The translations under genes and the position numbers were made by a program. A stretch of DNA of 64,000 nucleotides from JALYGJ01 sp963781705 (GTDB lineage: Bacteria > Chloroflexota > Limnocylindria > Limnocylindrales > CSP1-4). Below are positions 31,103 to 40,020 of this stretch, piece after piece. Under the pieces are notes generated by a model, which was not told the origin of the DNA, made no database searches, and saw only the letters and a list, made by a program, of their open reading frames with translations. Each line of letters opens with the position of its first letter. Position 1 is the stretch's first letter. The DNA is taken from positions 558,001 to 622,000 of the forward strand of contig CAWAGP010000010.1 of the NCBI GenBank assembly GCA_963781705.1, given 5' to 3'.

Positions 31103-32386
31103 GCGGCTGATCTCCCGCCCGGCCAGCCGGTAAACGCCCTCGATGGCAAGGGCAAGACCCAGCAGTGCGGCCAGCACCCATAGGTTCTGGGGCGCCGAAC
31201 GCGCCGTCTCCCAGATCAGCGCCGCCAGGGCCGCAAGGCACGCGACGCTGCCGATCGCCGAGATCCACGCCCGGCTGTGCGTGTCGCGTGCGCGGCGCAC
31301 GTTGGCGGCGTTGACCGCGGCGAAGATCAGCAGGAAGCCGGCGCTACCCATGGTCGCGATGCTGGTCAGGTCCAGGACGTTGGCTACGAGCAGCGTCAAG
31401 GCGGCCGTGATGAGCAGCCCTTCCGCGGGCTGGCCCCACATCGGCCGCTCGAGTGTCCTCGGCAACTGGCCGTTCTTGGCGATGGTGTAGCTGAGACGCG
31501 CCGAGCCGTACAGAGTGGCGTTGATGGCGCTGGCAGTGGACAGCATGGCGGCGACGGCGATGAGGGCAAAACCGGCCTGGCCAAGGAACGGTTTGGCTGC
31601 CTCCGCGAGTGCGTAGTCCTTGGCCGCCACGATCTGGTCGACGGGCAGGTTGCCGACGGTGACGAGCGACACGAGCACGTAGAGCACGATCACCGAGCCC
31701 ACAGCGATGTAGTAGGCGCGCGGCAGCGTGCGGGCCACGTCGCGCACGTCCTTGGCGGTGTTGGCGATGAGTTCGAAGCCCTCGTAGGCGAGGAAGATGA
31801 TCATGCCGCCCGCCGCCAGCTCGAATGGGGCGGACCAGGCAGACGGTGCGACATTCGCCGACTGGATGCCCGCTGCCCCAACGACGACGAAGACCAGCAG
31901 GATGGTCACCTTGATGGCCACGATCCAGGTCTCGGCACGGCCGATCAGGTTGGCGCTGAGCAGGTTCAGACCGGTGATCCCCAGGACCACGAGAGTGATC
32001 AGCACATGCCGCCCGGCATCCTGCCAGTCAGCGGGTAGAAAAGTTGCGCCGTAGCTGCCGAAAGCCTGCGCGTAGAGCGACAGCATGACGATGTAGCTCA
32101 GCCACAGCAGCACGTTGAGGCTGCCGGTGAGCGTGCCCGATCCGAACGCTCGGTCGAGAAAGGTGACCGTGCCGCCGCGGCTGGGATAGGCGACGGAGAG
32201 CTTGGCGTAGGCATATGCGGTCAGCAGCGCGATCACGCCGGCCAGGCCGAACGCGATCGGCGTGCCGCCGTGCGCGAGCTGCACCGCGAGCCCCAGCACG
32301 GCGAAGATGCCGCCGCCGACCATGCCGCCGACGCCGATGGCCACGACCGCCCAGAGCCCCATGGCGTGGCGGCCTCGCCCGCTCAC
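31094..32386 (-). CDS. APC-superfamily amino acid/polyamine permease
   Basis: This 430-residue inner-membrane transporter has about twelve helices. The first helix carries the APC signature VAIGVGGMVGGGIFAVLG; later GGTVTFLDRAFG, AYEGFELIANTAKDV and GSARLSYTIAKNGQLP are family blocks. It imports amino acids or amines by proton symport or exchange; the substrate is not predictable. A GTG at 32386 or an ATG at 32362 are possible starts, the second lying closer to the first helix. The gene stands alone between the nitroreductase and the MFS transporter. Confidence 0.9.
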   Translation of the reverse strand: MSGRGRHAMGLWAVVAIGVGGMVGGGIFAVLGLAVQLAHGGTPIAFGLAGVIALLTAYAYAKLSVAYPSRGGTVTFLDRAFGSGTLTGSLNVLLWLSYIVMLSLYAQAFGSYGATFLPADWQDAGRHVLITLVVLGITGLNLLSANLIGRAETWIVAIKVTILLVFVVVGAAGIQSANVAPSAWSAPFELAAGGMIIFLAYEGFELIANTAKDVRDVARTLPRAYYIAVGSVIVLYVLVSLVTVGNLPVDQIVAAKDYALAEAAKPFLGQAGFALIAVAAMLSTASAINATLYGSARLSYTIAKNGQLPRTLERPMWGQPAEGLLITAALTLLVANVLDLTSIATMGSAGFLLIFAAVNAANVRRARDTHSRAWISAIGSVACLAALAALIWETARSAPQNLWVLAALLGLALAIEGVYRLAGREISRLA

Positions 32387-32449
32387 CGAGTCTGGCCCCG
32401 CACGGCGGATGACATCATGCCAACCCTAGCCGCGCCGGGGCCGGGCGCG

Positions 32450-33892
32450 TTATCCGGCGGGCGCCTGCTCGGCCGAGCCCGTCTCGGCTCCGTCGGTCAC
32501 CAGAGATCCGGCGACGACCTCGCCCACCACGTGCCGCGGGATGAACAGCGCGCTGAGCGCGGCGACCGCCACGACGGCGGCGCCCAGCCACACCGCGGGG
32601 ATGAGCCCGCTGACGTATGCCTGTGGCGAGAGGTACGAGCCGTTGGCCGTGAACACGGCCGCGAGCACCGCGACACCGAATACGCCGCCGACCTCGCGAA
32701 TGGCGTTGTTGGCGCCCGACGCCTTGCCCTCTTCCTCCGGCAGTACGGCCGAGAGCACGACGTTGGCGATCGGCGCAAAGAACATGCCCATGCCTGTGCC
32801 GCTGACGATGAACGGAACGACGAAGGCGGAATACGGCGCGTCGGGCGCGGCGATGGCGGCCAGCCAGGCGAGGCCGATGGACATCAGGGCCAGGCCGCCG
32901 ACGACGATCGGGCGCGCACCAATACGCGCGCTCAGGACGCCTGCGATGGGCGCCACGAAGATGGGCATCGCCGTCCAGGGCAGGACACGCAGGCCGGCCT
33001 CGAACGGGTTCAGGCCCTGTACGACCTGGAAGAACTGCGACAGCAGGAACACCGAACCGAACATCCCGAAGTACATCAGCAGCGACGCGGTGTTCGCCGC
33101 CGTGAAGCCGCGGCTGCGGAAGAGGTGCGGCGGAAGCATCGGGGACTTTGAGCGCAACTCCCACGCCACGAAGGCGAGCAGCAGCGTGCCGCCGACGGCG
33201 AAGGCGGCCAGGATCTGCGGATCGAACCAGCCGCGGTCATTGCCGTGGATGACCGCCCAGACCACGCCGAGCAGCCCGCCGCTGGCGAGTGCCAGGCCGG
33301 CGATGTCGAGCCGTCCCTGCGGCCCGTGCGTCTCCTCGAGCCGGAAGTAGGCCAGGAGGGCAGCAACGATGCCGACCGGCACGTTCAGCCAGAAGATCCA
33401 GTGCCAGTTCACGCCCTGCGCGATGGCGCCGCCGACGACCGGCCCGACTGCGATGGCCAGCCCGCCGATACCGCCCCAGGCGCCAAGCGCCAAAGGCCGC
33501 CGCTCGGCCGAAACGCCGGCGGACAGGATGGTGAGTGTCAGCGGCGTCACGATCGCACCGCCGACGCCCTGCAGTGCCCGGGCGAGGATGAGCGCTGTGC
33601 TGTTCGGCGCCAGCGCCGCTGCCGCCGAGCCAACGGTGAAGATGACCAGGCCGATGAGGAAGACGCGCCGCCGGCCGAAGCGGTCACCCAGCGCGGCGCC
33701 CGTCAGCAGCAGCACGGCGAAGGTCAGCGTGTACGCGTTGACCATCCATTCGAGGTCCTGCAGCGACGAGCCGAGGTCGGCGCGGATGACGGGCAGGGCG
33801 GTCGTCACCACGAGGTTGTCGAGGGCGACCATGAACAGGGCGATCGCCGTGATGGCGAACGTCCATAGGGCAGTGTTCCGGGTCCGAGGCAT
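32450..33892 (-). CDS. MFS drug exporter, DHA2 (EmrB/QacA) family
   Basis: This 480-residue transporter has 14 predicted helices. It has the DHA2 motif C variant in MVALDNLVVTTALPVI (Asp in helix 1), motif A GDRFGRRRVF and ARALQGVGGAIVTPL. It exports hydrophobic drugs by proton antiport. It is encoded directly downstream of a TetR gene on the same strand. A 19-bp operator-like sequence (33920-33938) precedes it and matches one ahead of the TetR gene, so both are likely controlled by that repressor. Confidence 0.93.
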   Translation of the reverse strand: MPRTRNTALWTFAITAIALFMVALDNLVVTTALPVIRADLGSSLQDLEWMVNAYTLTFAVLLLTGAALGDRFGRRRVFLIGLVIFTVGSAAAALAPNSTALILARALQGVGGAIVTPLTLTILSAGVSAERRPLALGAWGGIGGLAIAVGPVVGGAIAQGVNWHWIFWLNVPVGIVAALLAYFRLEETHGPQGRLDIAGLALASGGLLGVVWAVIHGNDRGWFDPQILAAFAVGGTLLLAFVAWELRSKSPMLPPHLFRSRGFTAANTASLLMYFGMFGSVFLLSQFFQVVQGLNPFEAGLRVLPWTAMPIFVAPIAGVLSARIGARPIVVGGLALMSIGLAWLAAIAAPDAPYSAFVVPFIVSGTGMGMFFAPIANVVLSAVLPEEEGKASGANNAIREVGGVFGVAVLAAVFTANGSYLSPQAYVSGLIPAVWLGAAVVAVAALSALFIPRHVVGEVVAGSLVTDGAETGSAEQAPAG

Positions 33893-33919
33893 GGCGTGGG
33901 TTCCTCCGCAGACTTTCAG

Positions 33920-33938
33920 TTACTTATCGATCACTAAG
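33920..33938. promoter_or_regulatory. TetR operator candidate, copy at MFS gene
   Basis: TTACTTATCGATCACTAAG, an imperfect palindrome (ACTTA/TAAGT core), lies in the 75-bp gap before the MFS gene. The same motif TTACTTAnnnnTCACTAAG recurs on the opposite strand at 34539-34557 ahead of the TetR gene. The two copies match at all 15 outer positions. Confidence 0.65.
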
Positions 33939-33967
33939 TACGCAGCACAAAAAAGGGGAGCGGTAGC

Positions 33968-34528
33968 TCACTGGTTCCAGGCACCACCCCGCGCGAGCTT
34001 GGCGTCGATCTCCGGGTTGAGCCCGCCGACCGCCGCCGAGACGTTCATCAGCATGCCCTCGGCCAGCCACAGGTGGATGGCGTCGTCGTCCGCGCCCGAG
34101 GCACGCACGACCGCGTCGTACAGCGCCGTCCACTCGCCGCGCACCACGCGCTGGATGTCGGGGTCGTCGCACGCGACGTAGGCCTGCATCTGGAGGCGCA
34201 GCATGTCGCGGTCGGTCAGCAGGTCGCAGTAGGCCATGCCCATCGCGTGCAGCACGTGCTCGGGGTCGGCCGACTGCGCGCGAGCGTCGCGGGCAACCGA
34301 CTCGAAGGTGGTGCGCACCCGGCCGAAGCACTCCCTGACGGCGGCGATGAAGAGGTCTTTCTTCGTCCCGAACAACTGGAAGAGGTAGGGCTGCGACACG
34401 CCGACGCGCCGGGCGATGGCCATCGTTGAGGTACCGGCATAGCCGTGCGCCGCGAACTCCTTGGTGGCCTCGGCGATGACGCTCTCGCGCCGCTCGTCGG
34501 CGCTCTGCCTGACCTGTACCGCGTTCAT
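33968..34528 (-). CDS. TetR-family repressor of the MFS exporter
   Basis: This 186-residue TetR repressor has an N-terminal helix-turn-helix (RRESVIAEATKEFAAHGYAGTSTMAIARRVGVSQPYLFQLFGTKKDLFIAAV region; key part VSQPYLFQLFGTKKDL) and a C-terminal ligand domain of the usual size. Operators upstream of its own gene and of the MFS gene share one motif, so it should repress itself and the exporter and be released by a transported compound. A weak GAGC-tacc-GCTC hairpin followed by T6 at its end (about 33950-33970, minus strand) could partly separate the two transcripts. Confidence 0.92.
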   Translation of the reverse strand: MNAVQVRQSADERRESVIAEATKEFAAHGYAGTSTMAIARRVGVSQPYLFQLFGTKKDLFIAAVRECFGRVRTTFESVARDARAQSADPEHVLHAMGMAYCDLLTDRDMLRLQMQAYVACDDPDIQRVVRGEWTALYDAVVRASGADDDAIHLWLAEGMLMNVSAAVGGLNPEIDAKLARGGAWNQ

Positions 34529-34538
34529 GACGCGGAAG

Positions 34539-34557
34539 CTTAGTGAGTACTAAGTAA
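34539..34557. promoter_or_regulatory. TetR operator candidate, copy at TetR gene
   Basis: CTTAGTGAGTACTAAGTAA contains the perfect inverted repeat CTTAGT-gagt-ACTAAG and is the reverse complement of the motif at 33920-33938 apart from the 4-bp centre. It lies 10 bp upstream of the TetR ATG. It also overlaps the end of the deazaflavin nitroreductase gene. Confidence 0.65.
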
Positions 34558-35029
34558 GTTTGTCAAGCGGCAGTAGTTCGAAGACCGATCGCGTCTCGGC
34601 CGCCTTGGCCGGATCGCGGAGCATCTGCGGGGCGGCGGTGGTCAGCAGAACGCGGACCATCAGCCGCCAGCGCAGGGGCAGCCCGCGCAGGTAGCCCGGG
34701 AGGGTGTCGCCGAAGAAGACCAGCTTCTCGTCGGCCGTCAGCTCGACCGCACGAACCGGCTCGCTGACCGCGCCGACCGTCAGCTGCGCCTCCGGCGTGT
34801 GGCGCAGGTTGAGCACCCAGTTGGTGTCGCCGAAGGTGCCCACGACCCAGCGCCGGTCGCCGATCTGGGCGATCGCCAGCGGCACCGTCTGGGGGCGTCC
34901 GCTGCGCCGGCCGCGGACGGTCAATAGGGCGTTCGGGCCCATGGGCACGCCGAAGCGCAGCATGCGGCGGGTGATCGGGGCCGACAATCGGATGAATGCC
35001 GGTGCGTCGTGGGGAATGGCTGTGGTCAC
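34550..35029 (-). CDS. Deazaflavin (F420)-dependent nitroreductase-family protein
   Basis: This 159-residue protein of the DDN family uses reduced F420 in actinobacteria and Chloroflexota. Typical pieces are FGVPMGPNALLTVRGRRSGRPQTVPLAI (start of the cofactor-binding split barrel), RRWVVGTFGDTNWVLNLRHTPEAQL and a late Arg/Leu-rich helix. The GTG at 35029 is chosen because AGGAGG precedes it. Its presence suggests that the organism makes F420. It is divergent from the ECF sigma gene with a 16-bp inverted repeat between. Confidence 0.88.
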   Translation of the reverse strand: MTTAIPHDAPAFIRLSAPITRRMLRFGVPMGPNALLTVRGRRSGRPQTVPLAIAQIGDRRWVVGTFGDTNWVLNLRHTPEAQLTVGAVSEPVRAVELTADEKLVFFGDTLPGYLRGLPLRWRLMVRVLLTTAAPQMLRDPAKAAETRSVFELLPLDKLT

Positions 35030-35047
35030 GTTTGGCCTCCTTGGTTT

Positions 35048-35063
35048 CGTCAAACCCTTGACG
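35048..35063. promoter_or_regulatory. Inverted repeat between nitroreductase and ECF sigma genes
   Basis: CGTCAA-accc-TTGACG is a perfect 6+6 inverted repeat within the 36-bp divergent gap. It ends three bases before the sigma-factor ATG and could be an operator or an ECF-type promoter element read in both directions. Confidence 0.4.
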
Positions 35064-35065
35064 GA

Positions 35066-35971
35066 ATGACGCGACATGACGTGACCGAACCCAATGGCGA
35101 CTGGCTGGCCGAGCGCTTCGAGGCGCAGCGGCCGCAGTTGCGCTCGGTCGCCTACCGGCTGCTGGGTTCGGTGAGCGAGGCTGACGACGTGCTCCAGGAC
35201 GCATGGTTGCGCATCGCGCGCAGCGACACAGACGCGGTGCGCAACCTGGGTCCGTGGATGACGACCGTCGTCGCGCGGCTGTGCCTCGACGCGCTGCGTT
35301 CCCGGCGAGCACGCCGTGAGGAAGCGATCGGAGTCCATCTGCCGGATCCCATCGTGTCGCTCCCGGATGCGGCTCCCGGCCCGGAGCAGGCGGCCCTCAC
35401 CGCCGACTCGGTCGGCCTGGCGATGCTCGTCGTGCTCGACACGCTCAGCCCGCCGGAGCGCTTGGCCTTCGTACTGCATGACGTCTTCGGCCTGCCGTTC
35501 GAGGAGATCTCACCGATCGTCGAGCGGACGCCCAGCGCCACGCGCAAGCTCGCCAGCCGCGCGCGGGCCCGCATCCGCGGCAGGTCGACGGCCGACTCCG
35601 ACGCGGACCCGACTCGGCACCGCCGCGTCATTGCCGCCTTCCTCGCAGCAGCCCGCGACGGCGACTTCAACGCGCTGCTCAAAGTCCTCGATCCAAACGT
35701 CGTCGTCCGCGCCGACTACGGCCCGGGCCACGCGCTCTCACGCGAGCTTCACGGTGCGGATGCCGTCGCCCACCAGGCGCTCGCCTTCCGCTCGCTGGTC
35801 GGTGGTGCTCGCCCGGCGCTGGTCAACGGTTCGCCCGGCTTCGTCGTCTACTCGGGCGACCGCCTGTACGCCATCCTGGCCATGACCATCCGGGACGATC
35901 ACATCGCCGAGCTCGACATCCTCGCCGACCCTGAGCGTCTCCCCTACCTGCTGCCTAAGCCCCCGCGGTAG
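35066..35971 (+). CDS. ECF41-like (SigJ-type) sigma factor with SnoaL-like C-terminus
   Basis: This 301-residue extracytoplasmic-function sigma factor has region 2 (RSVAYRLLGSVSEADDVLQDAWLRIAR) and region 4 (LSPPERLAFVLHDVFGLPFEEISPIVERTPSATRKLASRAR; key part TPSATRKLASRAR). A fused SnoaL/NTF2-like domain of about 100 residues (FLAAARDGDFNALLKVLDPNVV onward) is the hallmark of ECF41. In that group the fused domain replaces an anti-sigma factor. ECF41 genes usually sit next to the oxidoreductase they control; here the F420-type nitroreductase is divergent across 36 bp. It overlaps the converging NTF2-like gene by 17 bp. Confidence 0.92.
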   Translation: MTRHDVTEPNGDWLAERFEAQRPQLRSVAYRLLGSVSEADDVLQDAWLRIARSDTDAVRNLGPWMTTVVARLCLDALRSRRARREEAIGVHLPDPIVSLPDAAPGPEQAALTADSVGLAMLVVLDTLSPPERLAFVLHDVFGLPFEEISPIVERTPSATRKLASRARARIRGRSTADSDADPTRHRRVIAAFLAAARDGDFNALLKVLDPNVVVRADYGPGHALSRELHGADAVAHQALAFRSLVGGARPALVNGSPGFVVYSGDRLYAILAMTIRDDHIAELDILADPERLPYLLPKPPR

Positions 35972-36377
35972 GCGCCGCAACGGCACTCGCCGGTCGCGCC
36001 GCTCGCCGACGAGCCAGTTCCTCGAGGACCTCGGGCCAACGTCGAAGGTCAAAGAGCAGCGTGGTCCCGGTGATCTGCCGGCCATCCGTCGTCAGGAACT
36101 CCGCCGAGAGCACTTCGCCGACGGGTGTGTCCGTCACGAAGTCATAGAGCACGGCGGCGTTGAGGCCGTCCACGAGCACCTGGCGTACGTCGTAGCGCAG
36201 GTAGATGGGCGCGATGTTCTGGAAGCCCTGGACGAAGGCGTCAGCTCCGCGAGTCTGTGCCTTGACTGTCCCGCCGAACAGCGCATCCGGGTGCACGACC
36301 TGCTCGAGTCGAGCCCAGTCCTTGTTGCCGGCGGCCTGAAGATAGTCGTTCACGACCTCCTGCACGTCGTATTCCAT
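35955..36377 (-). CDS. NTF2/SnoaL-like protein
   Basis: This protein of about 140 residues has an NTF2-like cone fold, starting at ATG 36377 (MEYDVQEVVNDYLQAAGNKDW). ARLEQVVHPDALFGG, DAFVQGFQNIAPI and AVLYDFVTDTP are typical of SnoaL-like proteins, which may be small-molecule isomerases, hydrolases or binding proteins. A longer start at 36440 would reach into the promoter region and is unlikely. It is divergent from an HxlR-type regulator, which probably controls it. Confidence 0.82.
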   Translation of the reverse strand: MEYDVQEVVNDYLQAAGNKDWARLEQVVHPDALFGGTVKAQTRGADAFVQGFQNIAPIYLRYDVRQVLVDGLNAAVLYDFVTDTPVGEVLSAEFLTTDGRQITGTTLLFDLRRWPEVLEELARRRAARPASAVAAPTAGA

Positions 36378-36473
36378 GTCCGGGTACCTCTGCTGTCGTT
36401 CGCTACTGGCTGTGAGCAGTTGAATATATAAAGTGGACAAGTGGAGGATGTCAAGCGTAGAATTGGTGACAAC

Positions 36474-37139
36474 ATGAAGTCGTACGGACAGTTCTGCGGA
36501 TTGGCCAGGGCATTGGATGTGGTCGGGGAGCGCTGGTCGCTACTCGTCGTCAGAGAGTTGCTGGACGGTCCGCGACGCTACAACGAGCTGCTCGACGGGC
36601 TCCCCGGGGTTGCCAGCAACCTGCTCGTGGACCGGCTGCGAAATCTGGAGCGCCGCAGTGTGGTCCGGCGGCTGGATGATGGCCGCTATGCCCTGACTGA
36701 GTGGGGCCAGGGACTGCACGAGGCGATCTACGCGCTGGGGCGCTGGGCCGGTCCGTTGATGGCACAACAGCGCGGCTCAGACGAGTTCCGACCCAACTGG
36801 ATCCGGCACATGTTCATCGCGCGCTTCGAGGGCGTCGATCCCAAGCGCGCCGAACTGACGGTGGAGCTGGACGTGGATGGCCAGCAGGCAACGACGCTCG
36901 TCTCGGCCCAGGGCAGGGTGCACGTGGTGGGCGGTCTCGTGCGGGACGCAGACATCGTCCTCGCGGGACCCACCGAGCCGGTCGTTGCCCTGTTGCTGGG
37001 GCGGATCTCAAGGGCGAACGCCGCGAGCCGCGGCGTCTCGACTCGTGGCGATGTCCGCCGCCTGCGCGGCTTGCGCCCGCGCGGCGAAGCCGGGTCCTTG
37101 GGACGGCCGCCGGCTGAGGCAGTGGCCCCGACCGCCTGA
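36474..37139 (+). CDS. HxlR-family regulator with SCP2-like C-terminus
   Basis: The N-terminal HxlR winged helix (FCGLARALDVVGERWSLLVVRELLDGPRRYNELLDGLPGVASNLLVDRL; core ERWSLLVVRELL and GPRRYNEL) is followed by an extra domain of about 110 residues with GRVHVVGGLVRDADIVLAGPTEPVVALLLGR, resembling the sterol-carrier (SCP2)-type extension found on some HxlR proteins. The start ATG at 36474 aligns with the family; an in-frame ATG at 36441 is less likely. An AT-rich stretch (TATATAAAG) lies about 40 bp upstream in the divergent gap to the NTF2-like gene. Confidence 0.88.
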   Translation: MKSYGQFCGLARALDVVGERWSLLVVRELLDGPRRYNELLDGLPGVASNLLVDRLRNLERRSVVRRLDDGRYALTEWGQGLHEAIYALGRWAGPLMAQQRGSDEFRPNWIRHMFIARFEGVDPKRAELTVELDVDGQQATTLVSAQGRVHVVGGLVRDADIVLAGPTEPVVALLLGRISRANAASRGVSTRGDVRRLRGLRPRGEAGSLGRPPAEAVAPTA

Positions 37140-37294
37140 CCCACTCAGCACTTGGCCGACCACGAGCGGTAGCGCGGCGCCCGCTCGTCGGCGGCGCGCT
37201 CACCGCCACCCCATGGCGTAGGAGGCGAGTCCTACCGCAGGGGTCCCATCGGTGCCTATCGGGCGCGGCCTGTCGTGCCTAGCATCGCCGCTCG

Positions 37295-38776
37295 ATGAGT
37301 GCCCGTATCACGGTATCAGCGACTTCGCCCACCGTGGCGCGCCAGTTCGGCGCGACCGCGGCGACGCTCAGCGAGCACGCGCCGCGCACCCGTGGGCCTG
37401 CTCGCGTGGAAGCGGACGAGCGCCACTTTCGAGCGCTGATCACGATCGTCGGCGGCCTGGCGTTTGGCCTGGCCGTGCTGCTTGCCTTCATGTGGATCCA
37501 GCAGCGTCGGATCGATCTGGGCGTGGCGTCGGTCGGCCTGGGCGCGCTTGGGACGGGCATGCTCGTCGGTGCTCGGCGAGTCGACCGCGCCAAGGTAGGC
37601 CGGGCGGCTGCGCTCGTCTCGAGCGGGCTGCTGGTCGTGGTCGCGTCGATCGCGGTCGCGGGGAACAACACGCCGACACTGGCCATGACCGCGCTGCTGG
37701 CCGTCCTGATCTCGGTTCCCTACGTCGACCGGCCCACCCTTCTGCGCCTGTCGATCTTCGCCTGGGTTGTGGGCGCGCTCGTGGGCCTGCTCTCGGCGCT
37801 CGCGCTGACCCCAGAACCGCGGCTGGTCGACATGCTCGTCCGCTTCCTTGGCGTCTGCCTGAACATGAGCATCGCGCTGTTCGTGATCTTCCACCTGAGC
37901 GGCCGCCTCAACGGCGCGGTCGAGCGCTACCGCGACCTGGTCCAGCGCGTGCCGGTGGGCATCTACCGGACGACGCCAGACGGACGCTTCCTTGACGCCA
38001 ACCCGGCATTCGCAAGGATGTTCGGCCTCGGCGCACCCGACGACCTGTCCAGCATCGCGGCCGTCGAGCTGTACGCCGATCCGGCCGATCGAACGCGCTT
38101 CCAGGAGGCGGTCGAAAGCGCCGGCGTCGCGCGCTCGATCGAGTACCGCGCCCGCCGCCCCGATGGCCACATCTTCTGGATTCGCGACAGCTCCCAGTTG
38201 GTCAGGGACAAGCTGGGCCACCCGATGTACTACGAGGGCATCGTCGAGGACGTCACCGAGCAGAAACGCCACGAACTGCGGCTCGAGCAGCGCGCCAGCG
38301 TCGATGGCCTGACCGGCCTGGCCAATCGGGCGGTGCTCGTCGACCTGCTCGATGAAGCCGTCGCCGGTGCCGAGCCCGGCGGCCGGGTTGGCCTGCTGTT
38401 CGTCGACCTGGACGATTTCAAGCAGGTCAACGACCGTTTCGGTCACGCCGCCGGTGACACCCTGCTCGTGGAGGCGGGTGTCCGCCTTCGTAACGCAACG
38501 CGCGCAGCGGACACGGTGGCCAGGTTCGGTGGCGACGAGTTCGCCGTGCTGCTCGAGGTACCGACCACGCCAAAGGTGGCCTCGGCCGTGGCCAAGCGCG
38601 TCGTCGACGCTTTCCGGGCGCCGTTTGCCGTGGGTACGGAGTCGGTCTCCCTGGGCGCGAGTGTTGGCGTCGCGATCGCCGACGAGCCCATGTCGAGTGC
38701 CGAGCTCATCCGCCGGGCGGACGAGGCGATGTACGACGCCAAGTCACGAACGAAGGTGGCCTTCTTCGCCGCCTGA
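37295..38776 (+). CDS. Membrane PAS-GGDEF diguanylate cyclase
   Basis: This 493-residue protein has a cytoplasmic N-terminal tail, six hydrophobic helices (about 48-195), a PAS domain (about 210-325; VGIYRTTPDGRFLDANPAFARMFG and DVTEQKRHELRLEQR) and a GGDEF domain (about 330-490). The active-site loop reads RFGGDEFAVLL with intact GGDEF; the metal Asp is in FVDLDDFKQVND. It should make cyclic di-GMP in response to a membrane or ligand signal. No RxxD inhibitory site was confirmed. TAGCAT lies nine bases before the ATG. Confidence 0.93.
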   Translation: MSARITVSATSPTVARQFGATAATLSEHAPRTRGPARVEADERHFRALITIVGGLAFGLAVLLAFMWIQQRRIDLGVASVGLGALGTGMLVGARRVDRAKVGRAAALVSSGLLVVVASIAVAGNNTPTLAMTALLAVLISVPYVDRPTLLRLSIFAWVVGALVGLLSALALTPEPRLVDMLVRFLGVCLNMSIALFVIFHLSGRLNGAVERYRDLVQRVPVGIYRTTPDGRFLDANPAFARMFGLGAPDDLSSIAAVELYADPADRTRFQEAVESAGVARSIEYRARRPDGHIFWIRDSSQLVRDKLGHPMYYEGIVEDVTEQKRHELRLEQRASVDGLTGLANRAVLVDLLDEAVAGAEPGGRVGLLFVDLDDFKQVNDRFGHAAGDTLLVEAGVRLRNATRAADTVARFGGDEFAVLLEVPTTPKVASAVAKRVVDAFRAPFAVGTESVSLGASVGVAIADEPMSSAELIRRADEAMYDAKSRTKVAFFAA

Positions 38777-38788
38777 CCTGTCCCAGCC

Positions 38789-40004
38789 CTAGGGCGGCGG
38801 CCACGCGTCGGCGCGGATGAAGACGATCACCGCGGCGAACCACAGGACGAGCAGGATCAGGCCAAGAGCCAGCGCGAGCAGCCACGGCGCCGGCGCCAGC
38901 CAGCCCAGTGCCAGTGCGGCGGCGCCAGCGGCGGCCATCGCGATCGACAGCGAGCGGTAGGCGGCGGGCAGTCGGTCCCACTCGGTCAGAACTCGGGCGA
39001 TGATGACCTGGCCGACCAGGACGAGCGCCACCGAACTACCCAGCAGCCACGCCGTCACCCCGGGCGTGACCGCCTCGTGGGCGTGCTCGACGAGGCTGAC
39101 CATCCCCGCTCCGGCGGCCGCGATCGCCAGCGTGACCGGCAGGTGGCCGATGATCCAGCCGGCCATGTTGCCGCCGCCCTTCACGCGGCAGTCGGCGGCC
39201 GACGATGTCGAAGTAGATCCACCAGAAGCCCAGGCCGACGAACAGCGCCAGGACGCCGGTTCCGATCGTCACGACGTCCTGCTGGGCGTGCGACAGACCC
39301 TCGACCACGCCGAAGACGACCTCGCCCAGGACGATGATCACGAACAGGCCGAAGCGCTCGACCATCGAATGGGTCGGGACGACGTTCAGGCGGAACGAGC
39401 GCGAGCGCGTGCCCAGGAAGGCCATCGCGCCGATCGAGCCGACGCACGCGACAGTCCAGATGACAAGTCGGGCGTCGTTGGACACGAAGGCGCTGACCAG
39501 GATGAGCACGGCCGTGGCGAGCAGGGCGAAGACGTACTGGAGGGTGACGCGCGCCACTTCGGGCGTGTCCAGCCGGCGGACCGAGTTCCACATCCAGCCC
39601 TGGACGACCATGAAGGCGACGTAGACGAGGGCGAAGCTCACGCCACCGGTGGTTGTCGCGGTGCCGGCGAAGACCGCCAGCAGGGCGAGGATGCCCATGT
39701 GGGTGAAGACGAACGAGCGCGTCCGGCCGTCCTCGCGGCCGTGCAGCTCGAGATAGATCGAGCCGTTGATCCAGGCGATCCAGATCAGCGTGAAGACGAT
39801 CGCGAACTCGACGAACCGCCCGACCGACACCTCCGCCGCCAGCCGACCGGCCGCCTGGGCGATGACCGCCACGTAGACCAGGTCATAGAGCAGCTCGAGG
39901 AAGCTGACGCTGCGATCGTGAATGATCTCGCCGTGCGCCCGCGGCGGCCGCCAGAACCACTCCCTGAACTGCCGCACCGTCTCATCCGGTCGATTGCCGG
40001 TCAC
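38789..40004 (-). pseudogene. LtrA-family (low temperature requirement) membrane protein, frameshifted
   Basis: From GTG 40004 the frame encodes ETVRQFREWFWRPPRAHGEIIHDRSVSFLELLYDLVYVAVIAQ, the classic LtrA opening (core FLELLYDLVYVAVI), then eight or so helices up to FDIVGRR near 39190. The rest, NMAGWIIGHLPVTLAIAAAGAGMVSLVEHAHE and further helices, continues in another frame ending at 38789. One surplus base (or two missing) near 39180-39186, in a GCC-rich run, explains the break. Both parts are conserved, so an assembly error is likely. LtrA proteins are polytopic membrane proteins of unknown biochemical role. Confidence 0.85.
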
Positions 40005-40020
40005 GGAATGATTGGCCTGA

